Program-made: the position numbers and the translations under genes
NCBI GenBank assembly: GCA_022710245.1
Contig: JAKLHH010000047.1
Span: forward strand, 1 to 15,802
Direction: 5' to 3'
Length of the DNA: 15,802 nt
Source: Myxococcota bacterium
GTDB lineage: Bacteria > Myxococcota > Polyangia > GCA-2747355 > JAKLHH01
In this document: positions 1 to 8,398 of the stretch, piece by piece
Position numbering within the stretch: the first letter of the stretch is position 1
Layout: each line of letters begins with the position of its first letter
The notes under the pieces: model-generated
The model's database searches: none
The model's input: the letters and a program-made list of their open reading frames with translations, nothing else
What the model was told of the DNA's origin: nothing

Positions 1-276
1 GCGCCAGATCGCGTCCCCGTGGTGCGGCGGCTCAGGCTGGAGGCCGGCGAGCGCAGTCGCTACGTCGTCAACCTGCTGCCGCGGCCAGCGCCGCCGCGCC
101 TCGCCACCGCGCAGCTCCCGCCGCCCCCGCCGCCAGCCGCGAAGCCGGTGTACAAGCGCTGGTGGTTCTGGACCGTGCTCGTGGTGGTCGCTGGAGGCGT
201 GACCGCGGGGGCGATCCTCGGCACGCGCGCGGCGCAGTCGCGTCCGCCCGCGGGCGAGCTGCCGGAGCTCCGGTGA
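1..276 (+). CDS. C-terminal end of a membrane-anchored protein (PEGA-like tail), partial
   Basis: The frame is open from the first base, so the true start lies upstream; 91 codons are visible. The first 30 residues (about APDRVPVVRRLRLEAGER) resemble the end of a PEGA-type beta domain. A Pro/Ala linker with a run of prolines follows (about residues 30-48). Next come a basic-aromatic stop (YKRWWFW) and one hydrophobic helix (about residues 54-74), then a short polar tail. The order extracellular or periplasmic-like domain, Pro linker, Trp-flanked helix is common at the C-terminus of myxobacterial PEGA proteins and kinase-associated proteins. The upstream part is unseen, so the function cannot be named. 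The stop codon lies 11 bases before the next gene, and the two are probably co-transcribed. Confidence 0.7.
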   Translation, partial: APDRVPVVRRLRLEAGERSRYVVNLLPRPAPPRLATAQLPPPPPPAAKPVYKRWWFWTVLVVVAGGVTAGAILGTRAAQSRPPAGELPELR

Positions 277-287
277 GGAGGCGAGTC

Positions 288-1268
288 GTGCAGAGGCAGC
301 CCGTCCGCGTACTGCTCGTGGCGCTGGCCGCGCTGGCGTCCGCCGGGTGCAAGAGCGAGCTCTGCCAGGGGAGCGGCAACCGCTTCCTGCTCAACCTGGA
401 CTTCACGACCCTCGACAAGCCCAAGGTCAACAGCCTCACGGTGGTCGTGCGGGGTGCTGGGTTCGAGAAGCACCGCACCTACGAGCGTCGCCCGGACGAG
501 CTGACCGAGGCGATCCTCGCCAAAGGCACGACCACGGTGATCGTCCACGTGGACGAGGCCCCCGCGGGCGCGGTGCTGACAGGCGAGGCGGTCGCGCTCG
601 ATGTCAGCGGCGCGCCGCTGGGGACCGCGAAGCGTCTGCTGGAACCCGTCGAGGCCGGAGCCTGCGTCCTCGCGGAGCTGGTGATCAGCCCGCTCGGTCC
701 CAGGCTTGACCGTGGCGTCGACGGCCCGCTGGACCGGGGAGTGGACCGGTCGCTGGTGCTCGACCTGCAGGGGGAGCGGCGGCCGGACCAGTCCATCTGT
801 TCGAAGGTGGATGGAGGCCCGAGCGGCCGCTGTGCGTGGCTGTCGGGTTTCGGGAGCGTCTACCCCGACAAGACCCCGGGCACCACGGTCTGCCAGGATG
901 GGCAGGGCCAGTCGCAGGCGCTCACCGGACCGACCGCAGCGAACTGGTTCAACTATGGAGGCTGCGGCAACAGCAAGGAGTACCCGCTCCGCGGGTGCAG
1001 CTTGATACGGGTCGTCGCCACCGCGGAGTGTCCCGGAGGCGGCTGCGTCATCAGCCAGATCGACTTCACCGTCGAGGAGCACCAGGGCGCGAAGTGGGCG
1101 CCGACTGCCCCCTCCAAGGTCGAGAACCTGGATGACTGCGCGACCCACCAGCCGTGCGACAAGGCCCGCCGCGTGGTGAACGACTACTACCCGACGCCGG
1201 GTGCCACCCGCGTCCGCGTGGTCGCCAAGGGCAGCGCGAGCTTCTACGCATGTGTCTACGAGAAGTGA
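288..1268 (+). CDS. Predicted lipoprotein of unknown function
   Basis: This 326-residue protein starts at GTG 288, preceded by a strong GAGGAGG ribosome site beginning in the stop of the previous gene. A longer in-frame opening upstream (from 162) would overlap the previous gene and lacks the signal peptide. The N-terminus is a lipoprotein signal: QRQPVR, then a hydrophobic stretch, then the lipobox ASAG with Cys21 as lipidation site. The mature part has no family I recognise. An N-terminal beta-rich section of about 110 residues (FLLNLDFTTLD, LTVVVRGAGF, TTTVIVHVDEAP) suggests an Ig-like or PEGA-like domain. A short Asp/Arg linker follows with the pentapeptide DRGVD twice. The C-terminal half has about ten cysteines, probably disulfide bonded outside the cytoplasm. 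It is probably anchored in the outer membrane and possibly functions with the upstream membrane-anchored protein. Confidence 0.85.
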   Translation: MQRQPVRVLLVALAALASAGCKSELCQGSGNRFLLNLDFTTLDKPKVNSLTVVVRGAGFEKHRTYERRPDELTEAILAKGTTTVIVHVDEAPAGAVLTGEAVALDVSGAPLGTAKRLLEPVEAGACVLAELVISPLGPRLDRGVDGPLDRGVDRSLVLDLQGERRPDQSICSKVDGGPSGRCAWLSGFGSVYPDKTPGTTVCQDGQGQSQALTGPTAANWFNYGGCGNSKEYPLRGCSLIRVVATAECPGGGCVISQIDFTVEEHQGAKWAPTAPSKVENLDDCATHQPCDKARRVVNDYYPTPGATRVRVVAKGSASFYACVYEK

Positions 1269-1299
1269 TCGGGAGGCGCCGCCGCGGGGCGGACGCGGC

Positions 1300-2361
1300 T
1301 CAGCGCGCCGGCGCCGCGAGCCGCGCCACGAGGTCGCGGATCCCGTCGAGGAGCTGACCTGGCGCGCAGCCCGTCTCGGCCGAGGCCGCGCGCTCCGCGG
1401 TCTCGCTGCGCAGGTCGTAGAGGATCGCGGTGAGGGCGCAGCGCGCGTCGAGTCGGAGCAGCTTCGTGGCCACGGACTTCTGCGCCGCGAGCGCCCGGCC
1501 GAGCTCGAGCTGGCAGCTCTGATCGACGCAGTCACGATAGCTCCGGCGCTTCTCCTCGACGAGACGCGCGCGGAGCTGGTCGCGCGGGACCACGCGGAAG
1601 CCGCTCGCGGCCAGGCGGGTGACCAGGTACTCGGTGAGCTGCTCGAGGGTGCCGGCGGCCAGGCCCCCAGCGGCGTCCTGCACATCGAAGACCGCCAGGA
1701 TGGTGCCGCGGGCGGGCGGGCCGGCGGGCGTGGTGGTCCCCCCCCGCCGGGCGGCGGCCAGCGCGGCGAAGCTGAGCTCCTGGTGGGCGCTCCTGGCGGC
1801 GCGGCGCACCGAGTGGCGCGCGTCCCGACCGGCGCGCTCGAGGGCCGCCAGCACCTCCGCGGCGGGCTGACCGATGCTGACCAGCGCGGGCGGGACCTCG
1901 CGGCGCACCTCGTGCTCGCCGTCGCGCTCGAGGACACGCAGCAGCGCCGGGATCGCGGGGGCGCCCTCGCGGCCGAGCTTGCCGAGCGCGGTGACCGCCG
2001 CCTCGCGCAGGTGGTGATCGGCCGCGCCAAGCGCGCCGACGAGCTCGGGCAGGGCGGGGCGCGCGGTCGGCCCCAGCTCGCCGAGCACCCAGGCCGCGAT
2101 CCCGCTCCCGCGGCGCAGCTCGGCGGCGAGCGCGGGCACCGCGGGGGCGCCGAGCCGGACGAGCGCGCGGCCCGCCTCGAGGCTCGCCTCCACGCTGCCC
2201 TCGCGCAGCGCGCGCACGAGGCCAGGGATCGCCGAGGGCCGCCCGAGCTCGGACGGAGACGCGAAGCCGTAGGGCCGGTACCAGGGAGTGCAGCCGGCGG
2301 CGAGCAGGACGACGAGCAGCGCGAGCGCGGCGACCGGTGGGCGAGCGAGTGTTGGGCGCAC
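1300..2361 (-). CDS. HEAT-repeat lipoprotein with a C-terminal CsgG/TolB-like alpha-beta domain
   Basis: This gene encodes 353 residues. I chose GTG 2361 because AGGAG sits five bases ahead and the protein then begins with a clean lipoprotein signal (MRPTLARPPV, hydrophobic core, lipobox LAAG, Cys24). Starts at 2367 and 2388 are possible, but the latter overlaps the upstream gene. Residues about 44-195 form four to five HEAT-type helical repeats with the usual pattern (AIPGLVRALR, AVPALAAELR, ALPELVGALG, AIPALLRVLE). Residues about 219-350 form an alpha-beta domain: ILAVFDVQD, then EQLTEYLVTRLAASGFRVV, then a Cys pair C278/C283. This pattern resembles CsgG/TolB-N-like envelope domains that bind or assemble at the outer membrane. 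Function is unknown; a scaffold role is inferred. It lies 13 bases after the exported protein at 2375-3658 and is probably co-transcribed with it. Confidence 0.85.
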   Translation of the reverse strand: MRPTLARPPVAALALLVVLLAAGCTPWYRPYGFASPSELGRPSAIPGLVRALREGSVEASLEAGRALVRLGAPAVPALAAELRRGSGIAAWVLGELGPTARPALPELVGALGAADHHLREAAVTALGKLGREGAPAIPALLRVLERDGEHEVRREVPPALVSIGQPAAEVLAALERAGRDARHSVRRAARSAHQELSFAALAAARRGGTTTPAGPPARGTILAVFDVQDAAGGLAAGTLEQLTEYLVTRLAASGFRVVPRDQLRARLVEEKRRSYRDCVDQSCQLELGRALAAQKSVATKLLRLDARCALTAILYDLRSETAERAASAETGCAPGQLLDGIRDLVARLAAPAR

Positions 2362-2374
2362 GAGCACTCCTGCG

Positions 2375-3658
2375 TCAGTGAGGCGCACCTGCCCGGGCAG
2401 CGGGAGGGGGAATCAGCGCCGCGCAGGTCCGCGGCGGCCGGTAGACGAGGGCGCCACCGGGCCCCGCAGCGCACCCGCTCTCGCGGAGCTGACCGAGGCT
2501 GCGCGGATCGCCGTCGCGAAGGCGGCTGCTGGCGATCCGGTACTTCGCCCGCTTGCCGTCGTCGCTGTCGCTGTAGACCACGCTGACGCTGCCCTCGAGC
2601 GCGCTGCGGCGGGCTCCGCCGCGGAGCTCCAGGGAGAGCAGCAGGCGCCCGGCCGTCCAGCGGGCGGCGGCGCTCACCTCGAGCGGCGCACGCTGGCCGG
2701 GGGCGAGCACGCGCGGTCCCGCTGGGCCGGGGAGGATCAGGTAGCGCACCAGCCCCGGCGCGCGCGCCGGCACGCACGGGTCGCGGTAGCCGTAGCGCCG
2801 CGCCGAGAGCCAGAGCTCCACGTGGTCGGCGGCCTCGGGGCGGGCGGCCTCGCGCACGAAGCGATCGTCCCGCACCTCGAGCCCGAGGAGCAGCCGGCGG
2901 CCGTCGTCCTCGGCCCAGGCGAGCGCCTCGGCGTCGGTGGGCCCGTCCGGCTCCGAGGCCGCGGCCTGGAGGTAGCCCTGACCGCGCAGCGCGAGGCGGC
3001 AGCGCGCGTCGGCCGGCGCCGGGCGCGGCGCGCCGGCCAGGGCGCGGACGCGGTGGAGCGGGATGGAGGCGAAGGAGCCCGCGAAGAGGTCAGGGCGGCA
3101 CTCGGCGCGGCCTCCCTCGAGGCAGAGGGGGGCGCTCCAGACCACGCGCTCGAGGGCCTGGTCGACGTCGAGGCTGCGCGACTCGGAGCTGGAGGCGCAG
3201 AGCAGCGACTCGTGGGTCTGCCCGAAGCTGCGCACGCGGAGCGGCGAGAGCTCGAGGGTGCAGGTGCGGGTCCAGCTCCAGGCAGAGCCGACCGTGCGGG
3301 TCTGCCGCAGGCTCTGCTCGTCGAGCTCGAGCTCGTCGGTGCTCGCGCCCTGCGGCTCCGGGCAGTGCGCCGCGAGGAGCTCGGGCCGCGCCCCGCGCGC
3401 CGAGCGCAGCAGGTAGACCGCCTCGCAGGGGCGCTCGAGCAGCGAGCCCAGCTCGCCCTTCTCCCCGCGGCTCGAGGTGAGGCAGCGGACGACCCGCTCG
3501 GGGCGACGATCTCCGTCGAGGTCAGGCAGGGAGCGCACGCCTCCCCGGGGCACCTGGCAGGCGGCCGGGAGGCCAGCGCCGAGCAGCTCCGCCGGCGGCG
3601 CGCCCTGCGCCGGCAGCGCGGCGAGCGAGGCGGCGAGGGCGGCCAGCGCGGGTCTCAT
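2375..3658 (-). CDS. Exported protein with a CBM9/DOMON-like domain
   Basis: This gene encodes 427 residues starting at ATG 3658. There is no strong ribosome site at the usual distance (GGAG is about 16 bases off), so the start is supported mainly by the signal peptide it creates: MRPALAALAASLAALPAQGA with likely cleavage after Ala20. The mature N-terminus holds one DLDGDRRPERVV stretch (residues 46-57), like FG-GAP/VCBS calcium-binding loops. Residues about 245-365 carry the signature of family 9-type carbohydrate-binding or DOMON-like sandwiches: LLLGLEVRDDRFV, then DHVELWLSAR, and later LLLSLELRG. About twelve cysteines suggest an extracytoplasmic, disulfide-rich protein. The ligand is unknown. 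It is probably co-transcribed with the HEAT lipoprotein, and the pair may act together at the cell surface (inference). Confidence 0.82.
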   Translation of the reverse strand: MRPALAALAASLAALPAQGAPPAELLGAGLPAACQVPRGGVRSLPDLDGDRRPERVVRCLTSSRGEKGELGSLLERPCEAVYLLRSARGARPELLAAHCPEPQGASTDELELDEQSLRQTRTVGSAWSWTRTCTLELSPLRVRSFGQTHESLLCASSSESRSLDVDQALERVVWSAPLCLEGGRAECRPDLFAGSFASIPLHRVRALAGAPRPAPADARCRLALRGQGYLQAAASEPDGPTDAEALAWAEDDGRRLLLGLEVRDDRFVREAARPEAADHVELWLSARRYGYRDPCVPARAPGLVRYLILPGPAGPRVLAPGQRAPLEVSAAARWTAGRLLLSLELRGGARRSALEGSVSVVYSDSDDGKRAKYRIASSRLRDGDPRSLGQLRESGCAAGPGGALVYRPPRTCAALIPPPAARAGAPH

Positions 3659-3703
3659 GGGCGGAGCATCGCAGCTCCGGGCGGCGCTGGCTACGGGCGG
3701 CTA

Positions 3704-3722
3704 GGTAGTGAAAACCACTACC
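3704..3722. promoter_or_regulatory. Perfect inverted repeat, candidate operator
   Basis: GGTAGTG and CACTACC form exact 7-bp arms around the 5-base centre AAAAC. The element is AT-richer than its surroundings and sits between divergent genes: 45 bases upstream of the exported-protein start and about 45 bases upstream of the candidate -35 of the phosphotransacylase operon. This size and symmetry suit a dimeric DNA-binding regulator. I could not match it with confidence to a known regulator consensus. A small RNA hairpin is the alternative reading. Confidence 0.45.
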
Positions 3723-3766
3723 GTTCGGGGTTCTGGCGGGGCGCTCCGGGCGGCCCGGGATCACCC

Positions 3767-3796
3767 TTGCGCTGCGCAGAGGAGAGTGTCTATGTT
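3767..3796 (+). promoter_or_regulatory. Candidate sigma70-type promoter for the phosphotransacylase-oxidoreductase operon
   Basis: TTGCGC (3767-3772) and TATGTT (3791-3796) are separated by 18 bases. Transcription would start near 3803, leaving a leader of about 70 bases with a strong hairpin before the first gene. The match is imperfect and was found by eye only. The position, downstream of the palindrome at 3704-3722, is sensible. Confidence 0.35.
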
Positions 3797-3819
3797 CCTT
3801 GGGCGCGCGCGTGTTTGCG

Positions 3820-3839
3820 CTCCCGCTGGCCCGCGGGAG
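3820..3839 (+). other. Leader hairpin ahead of the phosphotransacylase gene
   Basis: CTCCCGC and GCGGGAG pair perfectly (7 bp, mostly G-C) around the loop TGGCCC. The hairpin lies 21 bases upstream of the GAGGTGA ribosome site. No T-run follows, so it is not a standard intrinsic terminator. It may stabilise the 5' end of the long operon mRNA or take part in leader control; that role is inference. Confidence 0.4.
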
Positions 3840-3874
3840 AGACCGCAGCGCCGCCCAGCCGAGGTGAGCAGTCC

Positions 3875-4930
3875 ATGAGCGAGCAGAGAATGACACTCGA
3901 CCGGTTGCTCGAGGGCGCCCGCGCGAACCCGGGCCGCATCGTCGTCGTCGGCTCCGAGAACCTGGAGGCGCTCGAGGGCGTGGCGATGGCGCTCGAGGAC
4001 GAGATCGTCCAGGGCGGCACGCTGATCGGCGACCGCGCCGCGACGCTGAAGCTGGCCAGCCAGATCGGGCTCCCCCTCGATCGCTTCAGCTTCGTCGAGT
4101 GCCCGGGCCACGCCGAGGCGGCGCTGCAGGCCGCCCGCATGATCGCCGGCGGCGAGGGTGACTTCCTGCTCAAGGGGCAGGTCGACACCAAGCTCTACCT
4201 GAAGGCGATCCTCGACAAGGAGCTGCACCTCGTCCCGCAGGGCAGCACGCTCTCGCACATCGCGATCATGGAGCTCCCCACCTACCACAAGCTCCTGCTC
4301 AGCACCGACGCGGCGATCACCATCGCGCCGCCCGTCTACGAGCAGGTGCACCTGGTGCAGAACGCCATCTCGATGTGCCACCAGCTCGGCATCACGGCGC
4401 CGAAGATCGCGATGATCGCCGCCGTCGAGAAGGTCAACCCGAAGATGACCAGCACCGTCTTCGCGCGCGAGGTGGTGGAGCACGTCAAGCACCACTCGAT
4501 CTGCCCGCGCATCGCCGAGGCGCTGCAGTCCCCCATCGACGGCGCGCACGGCGCCTGCGAGCACTGCGGCGTGGTGGTGGAGGGACCCTACGACCTCTAC
4601 ATCGCCACCTCCGCGGAGGGCGCGCGGGTGAAGAACGTCTCCGGCCAGGTCTGCGGCGACGCCGACGTGATCGTCTTCCCGGGCATCAACAGCGCCAACG
4701 TCTTCTACAAGAGCGTCCACCGCTTCGTCCCCGGCGCGCGCGTGGCCGGGCTGATCGCCGGCGCCTCGCGGCCGATCGTGCTGCCGAGCCGCGCCGACCC
4801 GGCGGAGACCAAGCGCTGGAGCATCGTCGCCGCGGCCTTCCTGACCGGGCGCAGCCAGGTCCTGCACCCGCCGCAGGGGCGTCAGCCCGTCTGCGCGGAG
4901 GCCAGCGCGGTCGAGGGGAGCGCTCGATGA
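3875..4930 (+). CDS. ptb: Phosphate acyltransferase, phosphotransbutyrylase (Ptb/Pta) family, with a Cys-rich insertion
   Basis: This 351-residue cytosolic enzyme starts at ATG 3875, with GAGGTGA seven bases upstream; no other in-frame start has as good a site. The family catalyses acyl-CoA + phosphate = acyl-phosphate + CoA. Family landmarks are clear: GDFLLKGQVDTKLYLKAIL (about 95-113), STLSHIAIMELP (124-135), STDAAITIAP (143-152), AAVEKVNPKM (182-191), GDADVIVFPGINSANVFYKS (261-280) and SRADPAETK (305-313). It is about 50 residues longer than usual Ptb proteins, through extra residues at both ends and an insertion around 198-232. That insertion contains Cys210 and the pair Cys228-x2-Cys231. 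The conserved DGPLALDNA-type motif is replaced by EGPYDLYIATS. It is the first gene of the operon and is joined to the next by an ATGA overlap. The VorB-type partner suggests branched-chain acyl-CoA as substrate (inference). The symbol is by family; substrate specificity is not shown. Confidence 0.88.
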   Translation: MSEQRMTLDRLLEGARANPGRIVVVGSENLEALEGVAMALEDEIVQGGTLIGDRAATLKLASQIGLPLDRFSFVECPGHAEAALQAARMIAGGEGDFLLKGQVDTKLYLKAILDKELHLVPQGSTLSHIAIMELPTYHKLLLSTDAAITIAPPVYEQVHLVQNAISMCHQLGITAPKIAMIAAVEKVNPKMTSTVFAREVVEHVKHHSICPRIAEALQSPIDGAHGACEHCGVVVEGPYDLYIATSAEGARVKNVSGQVCGDADVIVFPGINSANVFYKSVHRFVPGARVAGLIAGASRPIVLPSRADPAETKRWSIVAAAFLTGRSQVLHPPQGRQPVCAEASAVEGSAR

Positions 4931-5709
4931 GCGAGCGGCTGCACGGCGCCCTGGACGCGCTCGAGCGCCCGCTGATCATCCTCTGCGGGCACTTCGGGAG
5001 CGGCAAGAGCGAGCTCGCGGTGAACCTCGCCTTCGGCCTGCGCGCGCGCGGACGCAAGGTGCTCCTCGGGGACCTCGACCTGGTCAAGCCCTACTTCCGC
5101 TGCCGCCTGGTGCGCGAGGACCTGGAGGCCGAGGGGATCCGGCTGATCGCGCCGGAGGGCGAGCAGCTCTTCGCCGACCTGCCGATCCTGCTGCCGACCA
5201 TCGTCGGCGCGGCCCAGCGGGCGGGAGGGAGCGGACCGGACTCGCCGCCGCCCGTCGAGGAGGGGCTCTCCACCATCCTCGACGTGGGCGGCGACGACAC
5301 GGGCGCGCGTGTCCTCGGCTCGCTGGCCGGGCGCGTCGACCCGGCGCGGACCGACCTGCTCTTCGTGGTCAACACGAACCGCCCCTTCGCCGAGAGCGAG
5401 CAGGCGATCCTCGCCATGCTGCGTGAGGTGGAGGCCGCGTCGCGGATGAAGGTCACCGGCCTCGTCGCCAACACGCACCTGATGGACGAGACCAGCCTCG
5501 AGGACGTGCGCACCGGGCTGGAGGTGACGCGCGCCCTCTCGGCCAGCCTCGGCGTGCCGGTCCGGTTCTGTGCGGTGGGCGCGGCGGTGCTCGCGGCGGG
5601 CAGCGACGAGCTCGCCTCGCTCGACGCGCCGCTGCTCGTGATCGAACGTCATATCCTCCCGCCGCACGTGCGGCGGCGTCCTGGTTCCCGTCGCTCGCTG
5701 GCGGTCTGA
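4927..5709 (+). CDS. P-loop ATPase, MinD/ParA-like superfamily, coupled to the phosphotransacylase
   Basis: This gene encodes 260 residues. ATG 4927 overlaps the previous stop (ATGA), and GAGGGGAG lies six bases upstream, so translation is probably coupled. The nucleotide site is visible: Walker A GHFGSGKSE (21-29), GDLDLVKPYF (48-57), and a switch II-like LDVGGDDTGA (118-127). FVVNTNRP (146-153) and VANTHL (180-185) follow the hydrophobic strands expected in the fold. It lacks the signature lysine of true ParA/MinD deviant Walker motifs. No membrane helix is present. From memory, proteins of this type occur beside 2-oxoacid oxidoreductase genes in anaerobes, but I know no tested function. 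A role in assembling or regulating the Fe-S or CoA enzymes of the operon is inference. The last 20 residues are very basic. Confidence 0.85.
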   Translation: MSERLHGALDALERPLIILCGHFGSGKSELAVNLAFGLRARGRKVLLGDLDLVKPYFRCRLVREDLEAEGIRLIAPEGEQLFADLPILLPTIVGAAQRAGGSGPDSPPPVEEGLSTILDVGGDDTGARVLGSLAGRVDPARTDLLFVVNTNRPFAESEQAILAMLREVEAASRMKVTGLVANTHLMDETSLEDVRTGLEVTRALSASLGVPVRFCAVGAAVLAAGSDELASLDAPLLVIERHILPPHVRRRPGSRRSLAV

Positions 5710-5727
5710 AGAGAAAGGAGACGGCTC

Positions 5728-6696
<969 letters not shown>

Positions 6697-6708
6697 GGGA
6701 GGTGAAGC

Positions 6709-7266
6709 ATGCACGCTGAGATCGTGATGGCCGGCTTCGGAGGCCAGGGCGTCCTCCTGATCGGCAAGATGCTCGCCTACTCGGCGCTCGAGGCCGGACG
6801 CGAGGTCACCTGGATGCCCGCCTACGGACCGGAGATGCGCGGCGGCACCTGCAACTGCACGGTGGTCGTCTCGGACCGGCCGATCGGCTCGCCGATGTCG
6901 CGGAACCCGCACGGCCTCGTCGCGCTGAACCTCCCCTCCCTCGACAAGTTCGAGGACAAGGTGAGGCCGCAGGGGACCATCGTCATCAACACCTCGCTGA
7001 TCAACCGGCTGCCTGCCCGCACCGACGTGCTGACGGTGGCGGTGCCGGCCAACGAGCTGGCGCTCCAGGCGGGCACGGCCAAGGCCGCCAACATGGTGGC
7101 GCTCGGCGCCTTCATCGGCGCCACCGGCCTCGCCACCCTGGAGCAGGTGAGGGCGATCATCGAGAAGACCTTCGCCAGCAAGCCGAAGGTGATCGAGTCC
7201 AACCGCACCGCGCTCGCTCGCGGGTTCGAGCTCGGCGAGGCCGCACGCGCCAAGGCCCCGAGGTAA
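6709..7266 (+). CDS. 2-oxoacid:ferredoxin oxidoreductase, gamma subunit
   Basis: This gene encodes 185 residues, the usual size for a separate gamma subunit. ATG 6709 follows GGGAGGTG by four bases and the previous stop by 12 bases. The family signature is clear: AGFGGQGVLLIGKMLA at the N-terminus (8-23) and AYGPEMRGGTCNC (38-50). These match the Rossmann-like gamma domain that packs on the TPP-containing alpha-beta core and contributes to the CoA-side architecture. The remaining sequence alternates strands and helices as expected, ending in a basic tail. It lies between the delta-beta fusion and alpha, so all parts of the complex are contiguous. Substrate class cannot be told from this subunit alone. 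Confidence 0.93.
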   Translation: MHAEIVMAGFGGQGVLLIGKMLAYSALEAGREVTWMPAYGPEMRGGTCNCTVVVSDRPIGSPMSRNPHGLVALNLPSLDKFEDKVRPQGTIVINTSLINRLPARTDVLTVAVPANELALQAGTAKAANMVALGAFIGATGLATLEQVRAIIEKTFASKPKVIESNRTALARGFELGEAARAKAPR

Positions 7267-7276
7267 GGAGTCGCAG

Positions 7277-8398
7277 ATGGCCAAGAAGCTGATGAAGGGC
7301 TGTGAGGCGATCGGCGAGGCCGCCATCAAGGCAGGCGCTCGCCTGTTCTTCGGCTACCCGATCACCCCGCAGAATGAGATCCCCGAGTACATGTCCGCGC
7401 GGCTGCCCGAGGTGGGCGGCACCTTCGTGCAGGCCGAGAGCGAGGTCGCGGCGAGCAACATGCTCTACGGCGCCGGCGGCGCCGGCTGCCGCGTCTTCAC
7501 CTCGTCATCGAGCCCCGGCATCAGCCTGATGACAGAGGGCATCTCCTACATGGCGGGCGCCGAGGTGCCGGCCGTGATCGTCAACATCATGCGCGGCGGC
7601 CCCGGGCTGGGCGGCATCCTGCCCTCGCAGTCCGACTACCTGCAGGCGACCAAGGGCGGCGGCCACGGCGACTACCGCTGCCTGGTGCTGGCGCCGGCGA
7701 CGATCCAGGAGGCGGCCGACCTGACCATGGACGCCTTCGAGTTCGCGGACCGCTTCCGCAACCCGGTGATGGTCCTCGGCGACGGCCTGATCGGGCAGAT
7801 GATGGAGCCGGTGGAGTTCCGCAAGGAGATCGACCCGGCGACGCTGCCGGAGCACCCCTGGGCGGCGACCGGCTGCAAGGGCCGCAAGCGGAACATCATC
7901 AACTCGCTCTACCTCGACCCCGAGGGCCTGGAGCAGCACAACCTCGACCTGCAGAAGAAGTACGCCGAGATGGCGAAGATCCAGCGGCACGAGACCTACA
8001 ACCTCGAAGAGCCGCGCGACGTGCTGATCGTGGCCTACGGGAGCGTGGCCCGCATCGCGCGGACGGCGATCAACGCGCTCAAGGAGGAGGGGATCGAGGC
8101 GGGGCTGTTCCGGCCGATCACCCTCTGGCCCTACCCCGAGGCCGCGCTGCTGAAGGCGATCGAGGGCGTCAAGCACGTGCTCGTCTCCGAGCTCTCCAGC
8201 GGGCAGATGCTGGAGGACGTGCGCGCCATCGTCGGCGTGCGCAAGCCGGTGTCGTTCTACGGGCGCATGGGCGGGATGATCATGTCGCCCGAGGAGCTGA
8301 TGGACGAGGTGAAGAAGCTGATGGGCCGCCCGGTGACCCCCAGCGTCACGCCGCCGCAGCCGGCCTTCAGGTTGAACTTCCCGCTCCGGGGGCTCTGA
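7277..8398 (+). CDS. vorB: 2-oxoacid:ferredoxin oxidoreductase, alpha subunit (VorB type)
   Basis: This gene encodes 373 residues. ATG 7277 has AAGGAG upstream, overlapping the gamma stop region. Visible landmarks are GYPITPQNEIPEY (26-38), QAESEVAASNMLYGAGGAG (52-70) with the glutamate expected to contact TPP, TSSSSPGISLMTEGISY (75-91), and MRGGPGLGGILPSQSDYLQ (105-123). The C-terminal half has the transketolase C-like domain (VLIVAYGSVARIARTAI, then FRPITLWPYP). Length and these motifs fit alpha subunits of the 2-ketoisovalerate (VorB)/2-ketoglutarate group better than pyruvate enzymes. Together with a Ptb-like enzyme in the operon, branched-chain 2-oxoacids are the likeliest substrates (inference). 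It is the last gene of the operon. Its final 32 bases overlap the end of the opposing membrane-protein gene, and no terminator hairpin is visible after it. Confidence 0.92.
   Translation: MAKKLMKGCEAIGEAAIKAGARLFFGYPITPQNEIPEYMSARLPEVGGTFVQAESEVAASNMLYGAGGAGCRVFTSSSSPGISLMTEGISYMAGAEVPAVIVNIMRGGPGLGGILPSQSDYLQATKGGGHGDYRCLVLAPATIQEAADLTMDAFEFADRFRNPVMVLGDGLIGQMMEPVEFRKEIDPATLPEHPWAATGCKGRKRNIINSLYLDPEGLEQHNLDLQKKYAEMAKIQRHETYNLEEPRDVLIVAYGSVARIARTAINALKEEGIEAGLFRPITLWPYPEAALLKAIEGVKHVLVSELSSGQMLEDVRAIVGVRKPVSFYGRMGGMIMSPEELMDEVKKLMGRPVTPSVTPPQPAFRLNFPLRGL

Noticed and set aside
60..2777. Very long minus-strand open frame (over 900 codons) across the first lipoproteins
   Set aside because: It is Arg/Ala/Pro/Ser-rich low complexity, crosses two well-supported genes and has no domain. 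In 70% GC DNA such frames arise from the scarcity of stop codons.
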